Positions 39,367 to 50,930 of a stretch of DNA of 64,000 nucleotides are shown piece after piece. This DNA comes from Sitta carolinensis. Its lineage: Eukaryota > Chordata > Aves > Passeriformes > Sittidae. The position numbers and the translations under genes were made by a program. The stretch is taken from contig CM063284.1 in NCBI GenBank assembly GCA_032173965.1, positions 118,022,410 through 118,086,409 of the forward strand, in the 5' to 3' direction. Below the pieces are notes generated by a model. It was given only the letters and a program-made list of their open reading frames with translations. It did no database searches and was not told where the DNA came from. Position 1 is the stretch's first letter, and every line of letters starts with the position of its first letter.

Positions 39367-40570
39367 CTAAGTTGTAACAGGCCATGTGTAACTTGTCACT
39401 GAAGTCTCTTTTGATGGCAGACTTCTCTTTTTCATTTCACTGCTGCTAGTTTGAACAACCAATAGTGCATAGTAGTCAGAGGGCCTTACTAGACTGGATT
39501 GCTTTCCAGTAATGTCCCTTATCCCAGCCCCTGGGAGACAGCAGACTTCCCTGTGAGTTGGGTCAGTTCTGCACATCAGACCCTCCATTTCCCTAAGATG
39601 GGAGTCACCTATCACAACTACCCTTCTTTTCCTGTTAACACAGGAGGTCTCAGGCCCCACATTCCAGATGGATCTTCCCCCACCTCATCGGTTGTTTGGC
39701 CTTCTAGATCCAGAGCCCCATACCTGTTGTAGAAGGTACCAGTCCTACTTGCCAAATTCAGAGAAAGAGGAACCTTCTTGCTGGTACGTGCTGTGATCCA
39801 GGCTTTGTCTTTAACAGACCCTTGGTGAGCAATCCTTTGACTAATTACCCTGCAGGGTTCTGAGTCCATCTGCTTCTTCACCACAGTGGAGGTTCATGAC
39901 TCCTGGGAGCCTGAGACTGTAATGCTGCTGAAAATAACCAGTCTATCTCTTGCTCATTCACTTGCATAGTGTTGAGCTTGTTCACCTCTTCCTGGAGCTC
40001 CACCTGCAACACAGCTCCTCAAACGCAGCACACTTTCTGCAAAATAACTCTTTGTCATCCCAACCTCATAAAGAGGCATCAAGCACTCCTGGCAGGCCTA
40101 GAGCCACATCCACCGTCAGCAGGTCTGGCTGGCTGGAGGGCTCTGACAAGGCTCTGCCAGTGACTCTCGAAGCTACAGGGGATTGAGCTTAGTGGCATGT
40201 CAGTACCACAACTAAGGAAGATTAAACTACTATGCTAATAACGCTGGAGCTAAAAGGATCTCTTTGGTCTTCATTACCAGGTACTCAGTCCATTCACTGC
40301 CTCTGTTGGCTCCACCCGAATGGTTGGAGGGGAGCCTTTCCTTTGAGAACTGCTGTGCAAGCTGATGTGCCACACTCCAGGGTGCTCCTGCGCTCTGGAA
40401 TCATTTAAATCTCCCATGGTTGCTCCTGGCAACACCCCCATCTTCACGGGGTTGGCTGCTGAGGGCTTCCAAATCCTGACAAGGCTGGGGGCTGCTGCAG
40501 CTGTTCCTGAACAGGGGAACCCCCCTGGACAGCTCAGTCTCACACCCTGAACTTGGGTGGACTTACCCAT
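39367..40570 (-). mobile_element. CR1 LINE 5' region with broken ORF1 (zinc-finger-like, coiled-coil and esterase parts)
   Basis: Read on the minus strand, this is the rarely kept 5' half of a CR1 element. Around 40040-39960 a CRKC knuckle and a coiled-coil-like ELQEEVNKLNT piece appear in different frames. Around 39884-39618 comes the linker KAWITARTSKKVPLSLNL. At 39660-39367 the segment RRVVVIGDSHLREMEG carries a GDS nucleophile motif (Ser near 39603-39601), then CLPGAGIRDITGK and LVRPSDYY. Known: ORF1 of many CR1 elements encodes an SGNH/GDSL-type esterase domain. Frameshifts and stops separate the parts, so the copy is dead. ORF2 is absent to the left, so the 3' part was lost or lies elsewhere. 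The limit near 40570 is approximate. Confidence 0.8.
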
Positions 40571-41102
40571 ATTTTAATTCAAATGATGATTTCATACTTT
40601 GCGTTATACTCTGCAAAAGCTGGAGGAGTCAAAATAATATATTGTCAGATTCAGATGGCAGTGTTTTAACCAAAGCAGCAGAGTCTTCTGGTCATATCCC
40701 ACATGAGTGTGGAAAATCAGGCCAAAATGGAGCTCACAAATACCAATCAAATAAATGGTACTATAAAGTAAGCAAGTGGGAATAAACAAAAAATTCCAAA
40801 ACCAAAAAAGAAGTATTAAAATAAGTAAAATAATTGTTTTCCTTGAAAAACCTCTGTAATCTTGTGGCTTTTTTTCCTTATGAGAAGGAAGATTGGTGAT
40901 GAATGGGTTACGACATTTCCTTGATGCAAACCTTCTCTCTACAGAGAGCAAAGGCCTGATTTCCAGCTCAGACTAAAACTGTGATTCCATTGTTTGCATT
41001 TCCAAACCTTCCTCTAGACATTATTTTGTTTCTTCTGCCAGGTCCACTGTTCCCTGCCTTTGCTCTCTGCTTGATGCTCTGACTATTTCTCATTTTCAGA
41101 TC
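40571..41102. other. Spacer between two CR1 pieces
   Basis: AT-rich sequence with no gene. A minus-strand frame of 115 codons (40951-40604) is rich in leucine, isoleucine and phenylalanine but shows no known domain. It separates the CR1 5' remnant from an independent CR1 3' end, so the two are different insertions. Confidence 0.5.
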
Positions 41103-41290
41103 TCAGAATCATAGAAAGGGTTGGAAGTGACCTCGAAGATCATTTAGTTTCCAACCCTCTTGCTGTGAGCAGGGACACCTTTCATTAGACCAGGTTGCTC
41201 AGAGCTCTATCCAACCTGGCCTTGAGCACTTAGAGGGGTTACAGCTGGCCTCTGCTTCCAGAAACACCCAGAACCCAGTGGTATCTTCCT
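41103..41290 (-). mobile_element. CR1 LINE 3' end
   Basis: Inverted CR1 tail CAGAATCATAGAAAGG, then GGTTGGAAGTGACCTCGAAG, CATTAGACCAGGTTGCTCAG and CCAACCTGGCCTTGAGCACT, a classic bird CR1 3' UTR read from the complementary strand. The 5' truncation point is around 41290. It sits in the same orientation as the 39367-40570 remnant but upstream of it in element order, so it is a separate insertion. Confidence 0.94.
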
Positions 41291-41491
41291 GCCCACTTTC
41301 CCCAGCTTTAATTTCTGGGTGAGCTGTGTTTTGGGCTGTGACTTCCTTTCTCTCCCATTAATCATATAAAAGCATCACTGCTCCAGAATTTGTAGGAGGA
41401 GAATCTGTGAAGGTCAGTAACCAGTTGCATCAGCTTCAAAGATGTGCTATCCCAACATTATGCCCTTGTGTTATATTCACAAGCCCTAAAT

Positions 41492-41530
41492 GGATATATA
41501 TTATATATATATATATATATTATTTATATA

Positions 41531-41570
<40 letters not shown>

Positions 41571-41655
41571 TTGATATTATATATATTATATATATATATA
41601 TATTATTATATAATATATATATATATGGATATATATAAAATATATATATATATTT
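41492..41655. repeat. (TA)n microsatellite, imperfect
   Basis: About 160 bp of almost pure TA with occasional TTT or AAA interruptions. It lies about 200 bp right of a CR1 fragment. It can extrude cruciforms and is assembly-prone. The 64-codon frame across it (Tyr/Ile repeats) is not a gene. Confidence 0.97.
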
Positions 41656-44600
41656 AATAGGCCCTTATAAATTTCAAACTTGTATATGTTCAGAATACAA
41701 ATTATCATACTTCTTTCCTTATTTTGGGAAAGGTCCCATTTAATTGAAGAACAAGTCTTTCCCATTGGTTTTTCTGATCACTCTCGGGCTTTTCTATTGC
41801 ATTTTCTTTTCTATTGCCAGTTTTATATTAAGTGTCAGAGGCTGAAAATGTAATGATACCATGATCATTTTCTGCTGAACTCGTTGCTTACTTCTTTTCT
41901 GAAATTTAGCTGACACCTATTTACATTTCTGTGGTATTATATTGGAATTATCCTTAGAATTCCATGCATTTTTTCTAAGTAAATTACAATTTAGTTTTGA
42001 AAAGTAAAGGGAATTCTAATTAGTCACACTGAATAACGGATAAATTTTGTGCTTCTTGAGCTTCTCTCAAAATTAGAGTTTACTTCTATTTGCATTTAGA
42101 TTTCTAACCCAGTGCTTGGCCCTTTGGAGTAGAACAAAAAAATGTTTGCTTAAAGACTCTGTTTCTATCAGGTTACTTGTTTGAAAAACAAAGTAAACTA
42201 AAAATTTTGTTCTGTAAATCATTAAGTTGTATTTTTCACTATATATATGTTTTAGAAAAAAGTTGGTCTTCATTCCGTATAACACTATCATTACCTCTAA
42301 AAGCCTGGATGGTCTCATTGAACTCAAATTGAGAGACTACTGAAGTTCAATGACATAGTGAGAAGCATCTGCTGGAAATTTTGTTCTTGTAACAGATACT
42401 ATTTCAGCACTGAGAACACCAAGGACTTGAGCCTATGTTTTCACATTTAGAATTCCTACCAAAGTCAGGGGAAATCTTCATGAAGCAGAAAAGCGTAATA
42501 GTATAATTATTCATCTGCGGGAAAATGGCATATTATTCTAACAGCTATTAAAATTGATACCTTTGTAACTTTCTATCTCAACAATTTTGAAAGCAGTAAA
42601 ATATGTGCAGGAATTGTTAAGTAATTTTTTTCTTCTCTGAATCATAAAATTTTGCCCTTAAAAGTTTACAGAAAGTCAAATACTAGGCAAATATTTTCTC
42701 CATACTATGGTATCATCTTTCTACACTATTTTAGTAAGCAAAAACATAGGAAATTATAGAAAAAAAATACTAAACAAAGTTCAGTGTGTAAATTCATTTT
42801 TATTTTAAAAAGAAATTTAACTAAAACATTTTATGTTGTGATTTATTGGCAGTCTTACATGCTGAGTTTCAAGTGAACTGTTTGTCTCCTGAAGTGGACA
42901 GGAGAAAAGGCACTCTGAAATTACACTTAGAAAATGTGAATAACTCTAGTTATAACTTCTCACTCACTCATTGCTTAACAATTAGTGTTAACTATGGAAA
43001 TAAGGACTTGTGTTGAAAGCAAATAACTTTTCCATTTTCTGATTAGTGTATAATCTCTAGATGACAGCAAATGGACTGAGGCAACAATTGCTTCATTCAT
43101 CATCTGGTATGCATGGGAGTGTCTCTCTCTCTTGTCTCTGATAGAGCTCTGCCAGGATGGGGCTATGACCCAGAACTCTGAAAAGTAGATATCATCATAC
43201 TGACTATCACAAGTGGCCTACTCTTTTTTTTTAGGAAGCAATTTCAATCAAAAGCGGTAGTGTAAGCTACCAGACCCTTGCAGAAGTTGGTTACAGAATA
43301 ATTTGTGCAAAGGCTGTCTCCTGTTTCCAAGGGATATTGTGCTTCTGCTTGGAACAATACAAAGGTGTGGTCCTTCCCAAACACCTGATCTTACTGTAAT
43401 ATTTAGTATTGTAACTATGGACTTAGTTATTATTATTACCCTATTGATAATGCCCCACATGCATTTATAGGTCCTGTTTATGTATAATCATGATTGGAGT
43501 AAGAAATGCCTGATCCTGCTAAACACATGATCCTTAGCCTTCCTCTTGCAAGGTTTTGTCATCACACTTGGCTTTGAGCATGTGAGCCCAAAGTGTACCT
43601 GTGTTATGGCTCCAGAACCTTGGCAAAGAGCTGCTAGCTGCTCCAGCCTGAGGGCTGGGTGCCTCAGCTCCACCTTAAATCTTTGGGTCTGGTCTAGCGT
43701 CATGCTTGGGAAAGGTGCCAGAGCAGCATTGCCCAAGGCTGAAGTTCTCCCATACATTCATGAAAAGGCGATTCTGTGGGTCACAGCATTGCTAGACTTT
43801 TCACACATCGCAGCAAACAGTGCTGTACAGAAGGAGCCATATCTTCCCTGACAAAGTGCTTCAACCACTGGGTCATTCAGATTGATCCAAAGAGTCAAGA
43901 GCCTCAGTTATTCAGCTTAGACTGAGCAGTCCAAGTCCACTAATTTATTTGATGTTACACTTCTATAAACAGCTGCCTAGCACAGACAGTGCTTGTTTTG
44001 ACCAAGAGGTAATATAGGTTCAGCAAAACATGGAGCTAGATTCCAGCCTACTCAAACCAGTCAAAACAAGTCAAGTGTCTTTCCTACGCCCAGCCTGCAC
44101 TGTCTTCCCTTGCTAAAAGGCTCCTCAGTGTTGCAATTTGGCAGTCAGCAGGCTATAACACTGAGAGAGAATTTCAAATTCAAAGATCATCCCATCTTAA
44201 AATGTCAACAAAACACCTGCTCCTCCAGTATCAGGAGGCCACTGATGAACCACAAATGCCATTTTTAATTATGTACAGATTACTGTATGGGAAGTTTAAA
44301 TCACCTATGTCAAGTTTTTGGTGTAAACTTATAAAGCAGTGAGTGCTTAGTCTGCCAAAACACTCAGGAAATGCCTTATAAGACAGGTTACTTGTAATAC
44401 TCAGCACCACAGACCCAGCAGAGCCCTGCTGTCTTTCCTGTGACAAGCGGAATATTGGTCCTCAATATCTCCACTGCCTCAATCAGCCTCTCTTTTACAT
44501 GTACAGCATTTTAAAAAGCAGTAACTAACACTAGGTCAAAACCAGATAGTTTATTTTCTCTGACAATCCCTTGTGATACTGATCACAGGATGGAAACGCT

Positions 44601-47600
44601 TGTGGGACAGGATTATTGATGAGTGCTGCATGCAGAAATCTTTAGTTCCAATGAACAGACAGAACCAGTCTGTGTCCCTTAGGTTCTACCTGACTTTTGT
44701 TGATCAAGTGATCTGATGCTTGAATTGTTCTTACAGGCTTTGCTTTCAATAATACAAAACAAAACAAAGCAAAACAAAACATTGTTTTATTGAAAACAAA
44801 AAGTAAACTCAAGCTGTGGCTTGGGGTGCTTAAGTTGGTTTTGAGGAAACAGGAGAGTAAAGCAGCAGTGGTAGAGGTTATAGAGAGAAATCAGTTTATC
44901 CCACCCATGGAGATTTTGAGCAGCTGTCTGACCTGATCCTGAGTCGATAATGATCCTGTTTCAAATAAGAAGTCACAATAAAAATGTCTATAAATAACTA
45001 AATAAATAGTGTGTGTTCTTTTTCTGCATTCTTAGGATTACTGAAATTGCCATTCTGATATGAAAAAAGAAAAGCAATTGTTATGCTTGGCTATTTAAAC
45101 TGAACAAAAGGGGTTTTCCAGTAGTGACTATCAAAAAAGGAAGAAAAAAGTAGATTTTCATACTGGTATATTAAAATGCATTATACATGGCCACAGAGAG
45201 CTACAGTGGGAATGTTTCTCTCCTCACCTGTCCACAGAGGTTTGCACATATGGTAGCCCGCTTTGCATTGCTTGGAAACTTTATCACAACATTTGCAAAA
45301 AGTGATTTGTGTTTTGGGACAGTAATTCATTTTTTAGAAACTTTCTTTTTATTCACTGCTAGAGGTGGGCTGAAGCCAGTTGTGCCTGAAATGAAACTAA
45401 AAGCCTCATGAGCAGATGGCCTAGCATGTTCAGCAAAAGTGCTATCTGAAAATGTGATGTATTCTTCACTAATGAAGAACCTTGAGGACTATCCTCTCTG
45501 TTTACCATCAACCTCCGAATTTTTATCATTCCCTTATTCTCACTTATAGGCACTGCTGTAGATGAGATATAAGAAGCAGGAGTAGTACTAAGATTTAAAA
45601 GTCACATTATTTTTTTTTTTCTATATTAATTATATTAGGGGGTTTGCTTGTTTTCTTAAACCTAGCAGCACAAATACTTCTAAGGGTTGACTTGTCTATA
45701 TATATGAACTGGAATATAACTGCATATGTAAACTGAAACCACACTAAATGGACATTATGATATCCCTTTCAGTGTCTTTAGCATAGGCTACCTCATCTGA
45801 TTTTTCTCCCAATTTATTCAGCTTAGGGTGGTGTGGAAGAGGAGACACAGTTCCTACATGCTTTCAGCCATTCTCAAGGTTAAAGCTTTCTTCTCCATCC
45901 ACTCCTTTCCTCTGGTTAATGTAATGTTTGCCTGGCTTCCAGTGTCAGATCTCAGTGTGGCTGCTGCCACATCATCACCTGCCATTTCAACACAGCCTAT
46001 TACATTCAAGATCAGGACATTAAGTAAGTGTGTTTCAATGGACAAAGGTGAAAATATAGCTGTCTGCCGATAAGGTGGATAGTTAAACTCGCTGTGGTAA
46101 ATGGTGACAGCTATCCTTGAATGGACAGGCATTAGTATTATTAGTTCTGGGCTCCACTCAGTGTAGCTTTCAGTAGGGACCAAGTGGACACTGAAAAGCA
46201 TATGTAAATGCCTGCAAAAGAACTTTAAGGTGTTTGAGTATGGAACTGAATCCCACCCTGGTTGATTGTCAGCAGTACTTTTCCTTTCTCCCAAAATTAT
46301 TGCTCTGTACCTTTGTAATTCCATTTCACTTGTTTACCTGCTCCCCTTGCTCCTACGTGTCTTGTTTAATTCCTTGTTTTGTTGTCTCATATCATCATTT
46401 GTTCTGGAACAATGTGTTCAAAATCTGCTCTTGAACAAGACAACTTTTGTTTGTACTTGGTTGAAGTGTCACTCTGACAAAGTGCCTCCCTTCTCCTGAC
46501 AGTAAGTTTGACACAAATCATTTATCCTCTCACCTTAGCTTCATATTTAATGTACAAACATTCTTGTTTGTTTGTTTGCCTGTTTTCCAAGGGAAGGAGT
46601 CTTGTCATTAAATTTTGGTTCTGTTAAAGAAAAGTGAATTTCAACAGCTGATTAATGTTTTAGTTACCAGTTTCTAAACCAATACTGCCTACAGTCTTGT
46701 TAACGTGCCTGGTCCTCAGGCATGCTAATTTCTAAACCCTTTACAATCAAAGACAGCTGTGGAAGTTTAATGTGTCTTCCGATTTTTGTGAAGGGTTTCC
46801 CTCATGGTGGTTTGTCACTGTGTCTATCTGAACAACACAACAACAGTGAAATAGAATCTGTGTGCAATGCACAAATTATGATGGTAACACTGAAGAATCC
46901 TCACATTCCCCCAGATGTAGTTCTCCAAGCAAATATGAGAAGGCTAGCTCACATACAACAAAACTATATGCTGTATTCTTAGCATCATTGTGCTAGCTTA
47001 AATCTGGAATGATTTAATCTGCTTTACTCCAGCCTAACTGAGATCAGGATATGCCTGTATGATCAATACAGTAAGCATGTTGACCTAAACCTTCTGGAAA
47101 TAAATAAATACTGTCAAGAACTGTCCTCTTGCAGGGAAAGAGACAAAACCACCTGACTTTAAACAGACTTTTAAAAAACACATCTCTTATGAAAGCTCTC
47201 GGGAGCAGGAGTTCTTTCAGTCTCCCGGGGCATAGCAAGCAAAGCAAGGTAAGTTATCTTGACACCAAGTCCTCGAGCAGCAGATCTTTTGGGGAATGAA
47301 CAAAGTGCTCTGCAGAGCCAGCCTGGCTTATCATCAGAGTCATCTGTATCCTTGAAAAGTACAGCTGGGGTTAGGGAAGCTGCAGAGAACACTTACGTTA
47401 GACTGACATGATTCTCCAAGCAAAGGAATCATCATGACTTCAGTTTCAGGCTAAGTATTTTTAGTGTTCTTTGCTCCTGAGGGGAGTTTTATCATAACCC
47501 ATTGATTTACATGGAGACATTATAAGACTGTCGGTTTGGGTTTTTTCTTTTAATTATTCTTTTCTTTTAAAAAGAGGGAAAAGTACTTGAAAAAATTCTA

Positions 47601-49959
47601 TGCTTTTAAAGAATTTTCCTTTTTACAAGAATACTCACTGTGTGAGTTATTTCCAGAAATCTTGAACTTTGAACTGGGAATCTTTATCATATTGAATAAT
47701 TACTACGTTGTGCAAATAAATATATATATATGAACATGTACCAATTTAAAAAAATATTTCTTTCCACTGTTTTGGTAATCTCATGTGATTCATTGACACT
47801 TTGCAATTTAATTGACACATGCAATTTAATGCAAACAACACTCAGTTGACCAGTCTGCCAGGAGAAATAAGTCTGTATTGTAAAAAAGGAACAAAGACTA
47901 TATTTTTTGTCCTGGTTTTCTGATTTCTCATTAAATAGTAAGTTACTTTTGACAGATGTTCATTTTTAATTTTGGCCATCTGGAGGCATAGTGGAAGGAT
48001 GTTTCCAACATTCTACCTATCCAGGATTACTAAAAATGAGAAAAGCAAATGTTAAATCCACAAAACCATACAGAAATGAATTTTTCATGTCTTTTTTCCC
48101 CCAGAGAAAGTCAGAAAGAGAATTTCCCAAATGTATCAACTGAAATTCTCATAAAACTTGACCAGACCCTGCTAAGTGACTGGAAGCAGGAAAAACTGGT
48201 GCAATCCTGTGGTGAGTCAGTAGGCTTTCAAGCGGTGTTATTGGTTCAGATGAGGGTACTATTCTTTGTACTTCCCCCTGCAATTAATGTTTACAAATTC
48301 ATGTTTAAAAATTAGTGCAGTTTTGCAACAAAACTCCACAGTTTTGATTTTTTTTCTTTTTAAAATCATATTTGTATAAGTAAACTAGTGTTGTACAGAC
48401 TGGAGAGTGGATGGCTTCTGCTTTTCATTTACATGTGCTGGCAGCAGAAAAGATCACCTGTTTTCCAAAAGAGAAAGAAGACACATGGCTCAACCAATAC
48501 TTTCAGGCTGGTATTCCTGAAAGAAGCAATTCAAAAGCTAACATTTCATCTGTCTATTTACTACATGCCAGAGACTGGTTTTCTCAGTTGGTTGTTAAAC
48601 AAAACAGCTGTCTACTACACATCTGCTTACAAAACATATTACCAGATTGTGCAGTGAAAGATCAGGGAACCTTGTTTTAATTTGAAATGAGGTGGTGCAG
48701 CAGTCTTAGATCCAGTATCTCTGAATCTTTGCTTTGCTGTGGAACAGTGCTGACCAAGTCATGCTTGGTATCTCCCTCCTGTCCTACTTAATGGTCTAGA
48801 CAACGTGGTAGCAGCCTTTGGTCGTGTCGTTTGAAGCTTGGTGAGACCAGTGATGAAAAGACAGGTCAATGGAAAATTTATCCTAATTTAACAAATTATA
48901 GCAAATACATTGATTAGCTACTTATGTATTCTATAAATTGTGACTGAGAGGCCTAAATGTGGGATTTGAAAACCTTTGACAAGAGGAACATTCTTGGCCA
49001 TAATCTAAGCTTCTTCTTTCACCATGGACTGAGGCGGGGTAATTAACCTTTCCTTTGTTATGGGCTAAGCATGTATTCACAGATGGATATTGCCCTTCAG
49101 CTCATATAAGATGAATAAAAAAGCTGCAAGAATCTCATGGAATTTCTGAGCCCTGAGTTCTGATTTGAGCCTAACTTCTATTTGTGTAGCTTCTCATTGC
49201 CTTCTTTCATTTTCTCCACACTTTTGCATGGGTTGGAAATAATTTTTCCACTTGTAAAAGATATTCTTCTAAAAAATACTTGCGAGATCTTTGAAGATGC
49301 ACTGTCCAATTAGGTGAATAACCCAAACCCTGTTTGAGCAAAGGCCTATCTGGTTGGTTTCTTTTGGGTGATTTTGTTGTGAATTTCTAGAAAAACCCAG
49401 TCATTAGAAAGCTCTCAGCAGCTGTTCTCTGAAAATCAGAGCCACTGAAGACAGTTACAATACCTGTTGTGTTCAGACAGTTGTCAAAGTGGATCTGACA
49501 GAGCTTACTGAAGGCAACAAGAAGCAGTGACTTTCAAAACCAAAACAAACAAACAAACAGAAAAAAAAGATAAAGGAGAAAATAAAACAAAATTATGTTG
49601 AATAGTAAAAGATAAGAACAGACCTAATCTCCTGTAAGTAAACTCTTTCCCTCAGTTGATCTGGACCTCTTGAAATATGCAAGGAGATATATAATCAAAC
49701 TGGAATGGCTCTTGCTGGGACAACGTTTCTAGCTATGTATGATAGCAATTATTTTTTAAGTATGAAACTCACTCCTTTATGTCATGGAAAATTCCCACAA
49801 CTTCTCATTTCTCAAGGGGAATTCCAGGCACACCGAGTGAAAATTGTTTAAAGGAACATCTGTTTTGTCTCATAAATTATGTGACAACATCTTGATAGAA
49901 GCACAACATGCCTGTATATATTTCTGTGCTTTCACCCATTAATTACAGAGAATATTAAG
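41656..49959. other. Non-coding intergenic DNA
   Basis: About 8 kb with no supported gene and no clear CR1 piece. It includes one exon-like segment (48105-48211), a CAAAA-rich tract at 44755-44782, a TTTG run near 46565-46577, a small TA run near 47719-47731, a direct repeat of TGCAATTTAAT at 47802 and 47820, and an AAAC tract near 49543-49560. Open frames up to 156 codons (46324-45854, minus) have no recognisable domain. Confidence 0.5.
48105..48211 (+). other. Exon-like segment with strong acceptor and donor
   Basis: A pyrimidine tract CTTTTTTCCCCCAG precedes the segment and CCTGTG followed by GTGAGT ends it; both splice signals are close to consensus. Between them only one of three frames is open (phase 2 to phase 1): ESQKENFPNVSTEILIKLDQ, then TLLSDWKQEKLVQSCG. 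The composition is soluble and helical-looking, but I recognise no family. It lies about 17 kb upstream of the CpG island on the plus strand. No partner exon was identified. It may be an exon of an unknown gene or lncRNA, a decayed exon, or coincidence. Confidence 0.27.
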
Positions 49960-50130
49960 GTTCTATTTTACTGTGCTTTAAACATCTGGTGCCAAAAGAA
50001 GCAGCATGGAGAAGGGAAGAATGGTTATGTTATTAGACTCAACAATCCTAAAATACTGATCAGCACTTAATACTGTCTGTTGTTTACATATTGTTAGTAT
50101 TTAATGTGAAATTCATTGAATATACCTATA
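49960..50130 (+). repeat. Unnamed diverged repeat, copy A
   Basis: It shares ordered blocks with 50750-50930: TTTACTGTGCTTTAAACATC against TTTATTGTGCATTAAACATC, TGGTTATGTTATTAGACT against TGATTATGCTGTCAGACT, AAATACTGATCAGC against AAATATTAACCAGC, and further on TTAATGTG and ATATACC. Orientation is the same and the copies start about 790 bp apart. I do not recognise the family. It is either a local duplication or two insertions of one interspersed repeat. Confidence 0.75.
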
Positions 50131-50749
50131 TCTATATAATGAAGTATGTATTTTAAATAAATATATAAGTGTTCTGTCCTATTGTACAGTATTTTTAGTA
50201 AACTCAATTTATAATAGTTAACAAAAACATTATGTGGTCTAAATTCAGTCAACTTTTATAACCAACATGGCGTAAGTGGTTACACATCCAAATTTTAATC
50301 TGGTCTCCCTGAAAACACCTGCAAGACTTTCTTAAAATGCAATATTACACCATGAAGAGCTTGGAAGTCGAGCTTTTCATTCAGTCCTGTGGTCTTCATG
50401 TGCTAACCAACCAGCAGGTGCAGAACAATCAGCCCCGTGGCAGCGGGAGCGATTCCTCTGCCGCGTTCTCGGTGACTGCAGCCACAGCACGGTGCTGAGC
50501 ACCGTGTGAGAGTGAGAACCAACTCTTCAACACTTGGACCTGACTTCTTGGCCTAAGCTGGCCACTGCAGTGCAAGGAGAGAAAAACAAGTGATAGGGAA
50601 TACCTACAGGTTTCTAAAGGAAGGCTTCCACTTTATGTAAAACTAAACCAGCTCCAAATTCTAACATCTGTTTTTATGCTTTAAATTACCCCAAGTAGTT
50701 TCTTCATTTTCCAAAAATGCACTTCCTTAAAATGCCTCCTATTACACTA
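50131..50749. other. Spacer between the two repeat copies
   Basis: AT-rich DNA with a small GC-richer patch at 50430-50520 that contains GTGCTGAGCACCGTG, part of a short palindrome (GGTGCTGAGCACC). No gene is supported. Confidence 0.5.
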
Positions 50750-50930
50750 TTACATTTTATTGTGCATTAAACATCTGGTATCAACAGCCTAAACAAAAAA
50801 AAAAAAGCATGATTATGCTGTCAGACTTAATAATTCAGAAATATTAACCAGCTCTTATACTATCAGGAGTTTTTCATACAAAATTGGCCCTTAATGTGTA
50901 TTTTGCACTTATGAGACTTTGCATATACCA
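50750..50930 (+). repeat. Unnamed diverged repeat, copy B
   Basis: Partner of 49960-50130, with the shared blocks in the same order. This copy has an A-run (about 12 A near 50793-50804) where copy A reads AAAAGAAGCAGCATGGAG, which accounts for much of the length difference in the first half. Confidence 0.75.

Noticed and set aside
39367..41290. One single CR1 element running from the ORF1 remnant to the 3' end at 41103
   Set aside because: Both are on the minus strand, so the 3' end should lie left of ORF1, but it lies right of it. They are separate insertions.
41444..41638. Tyr/Ile repeat frame
   Set aside because: Translation of a (TA)n microsatellite.
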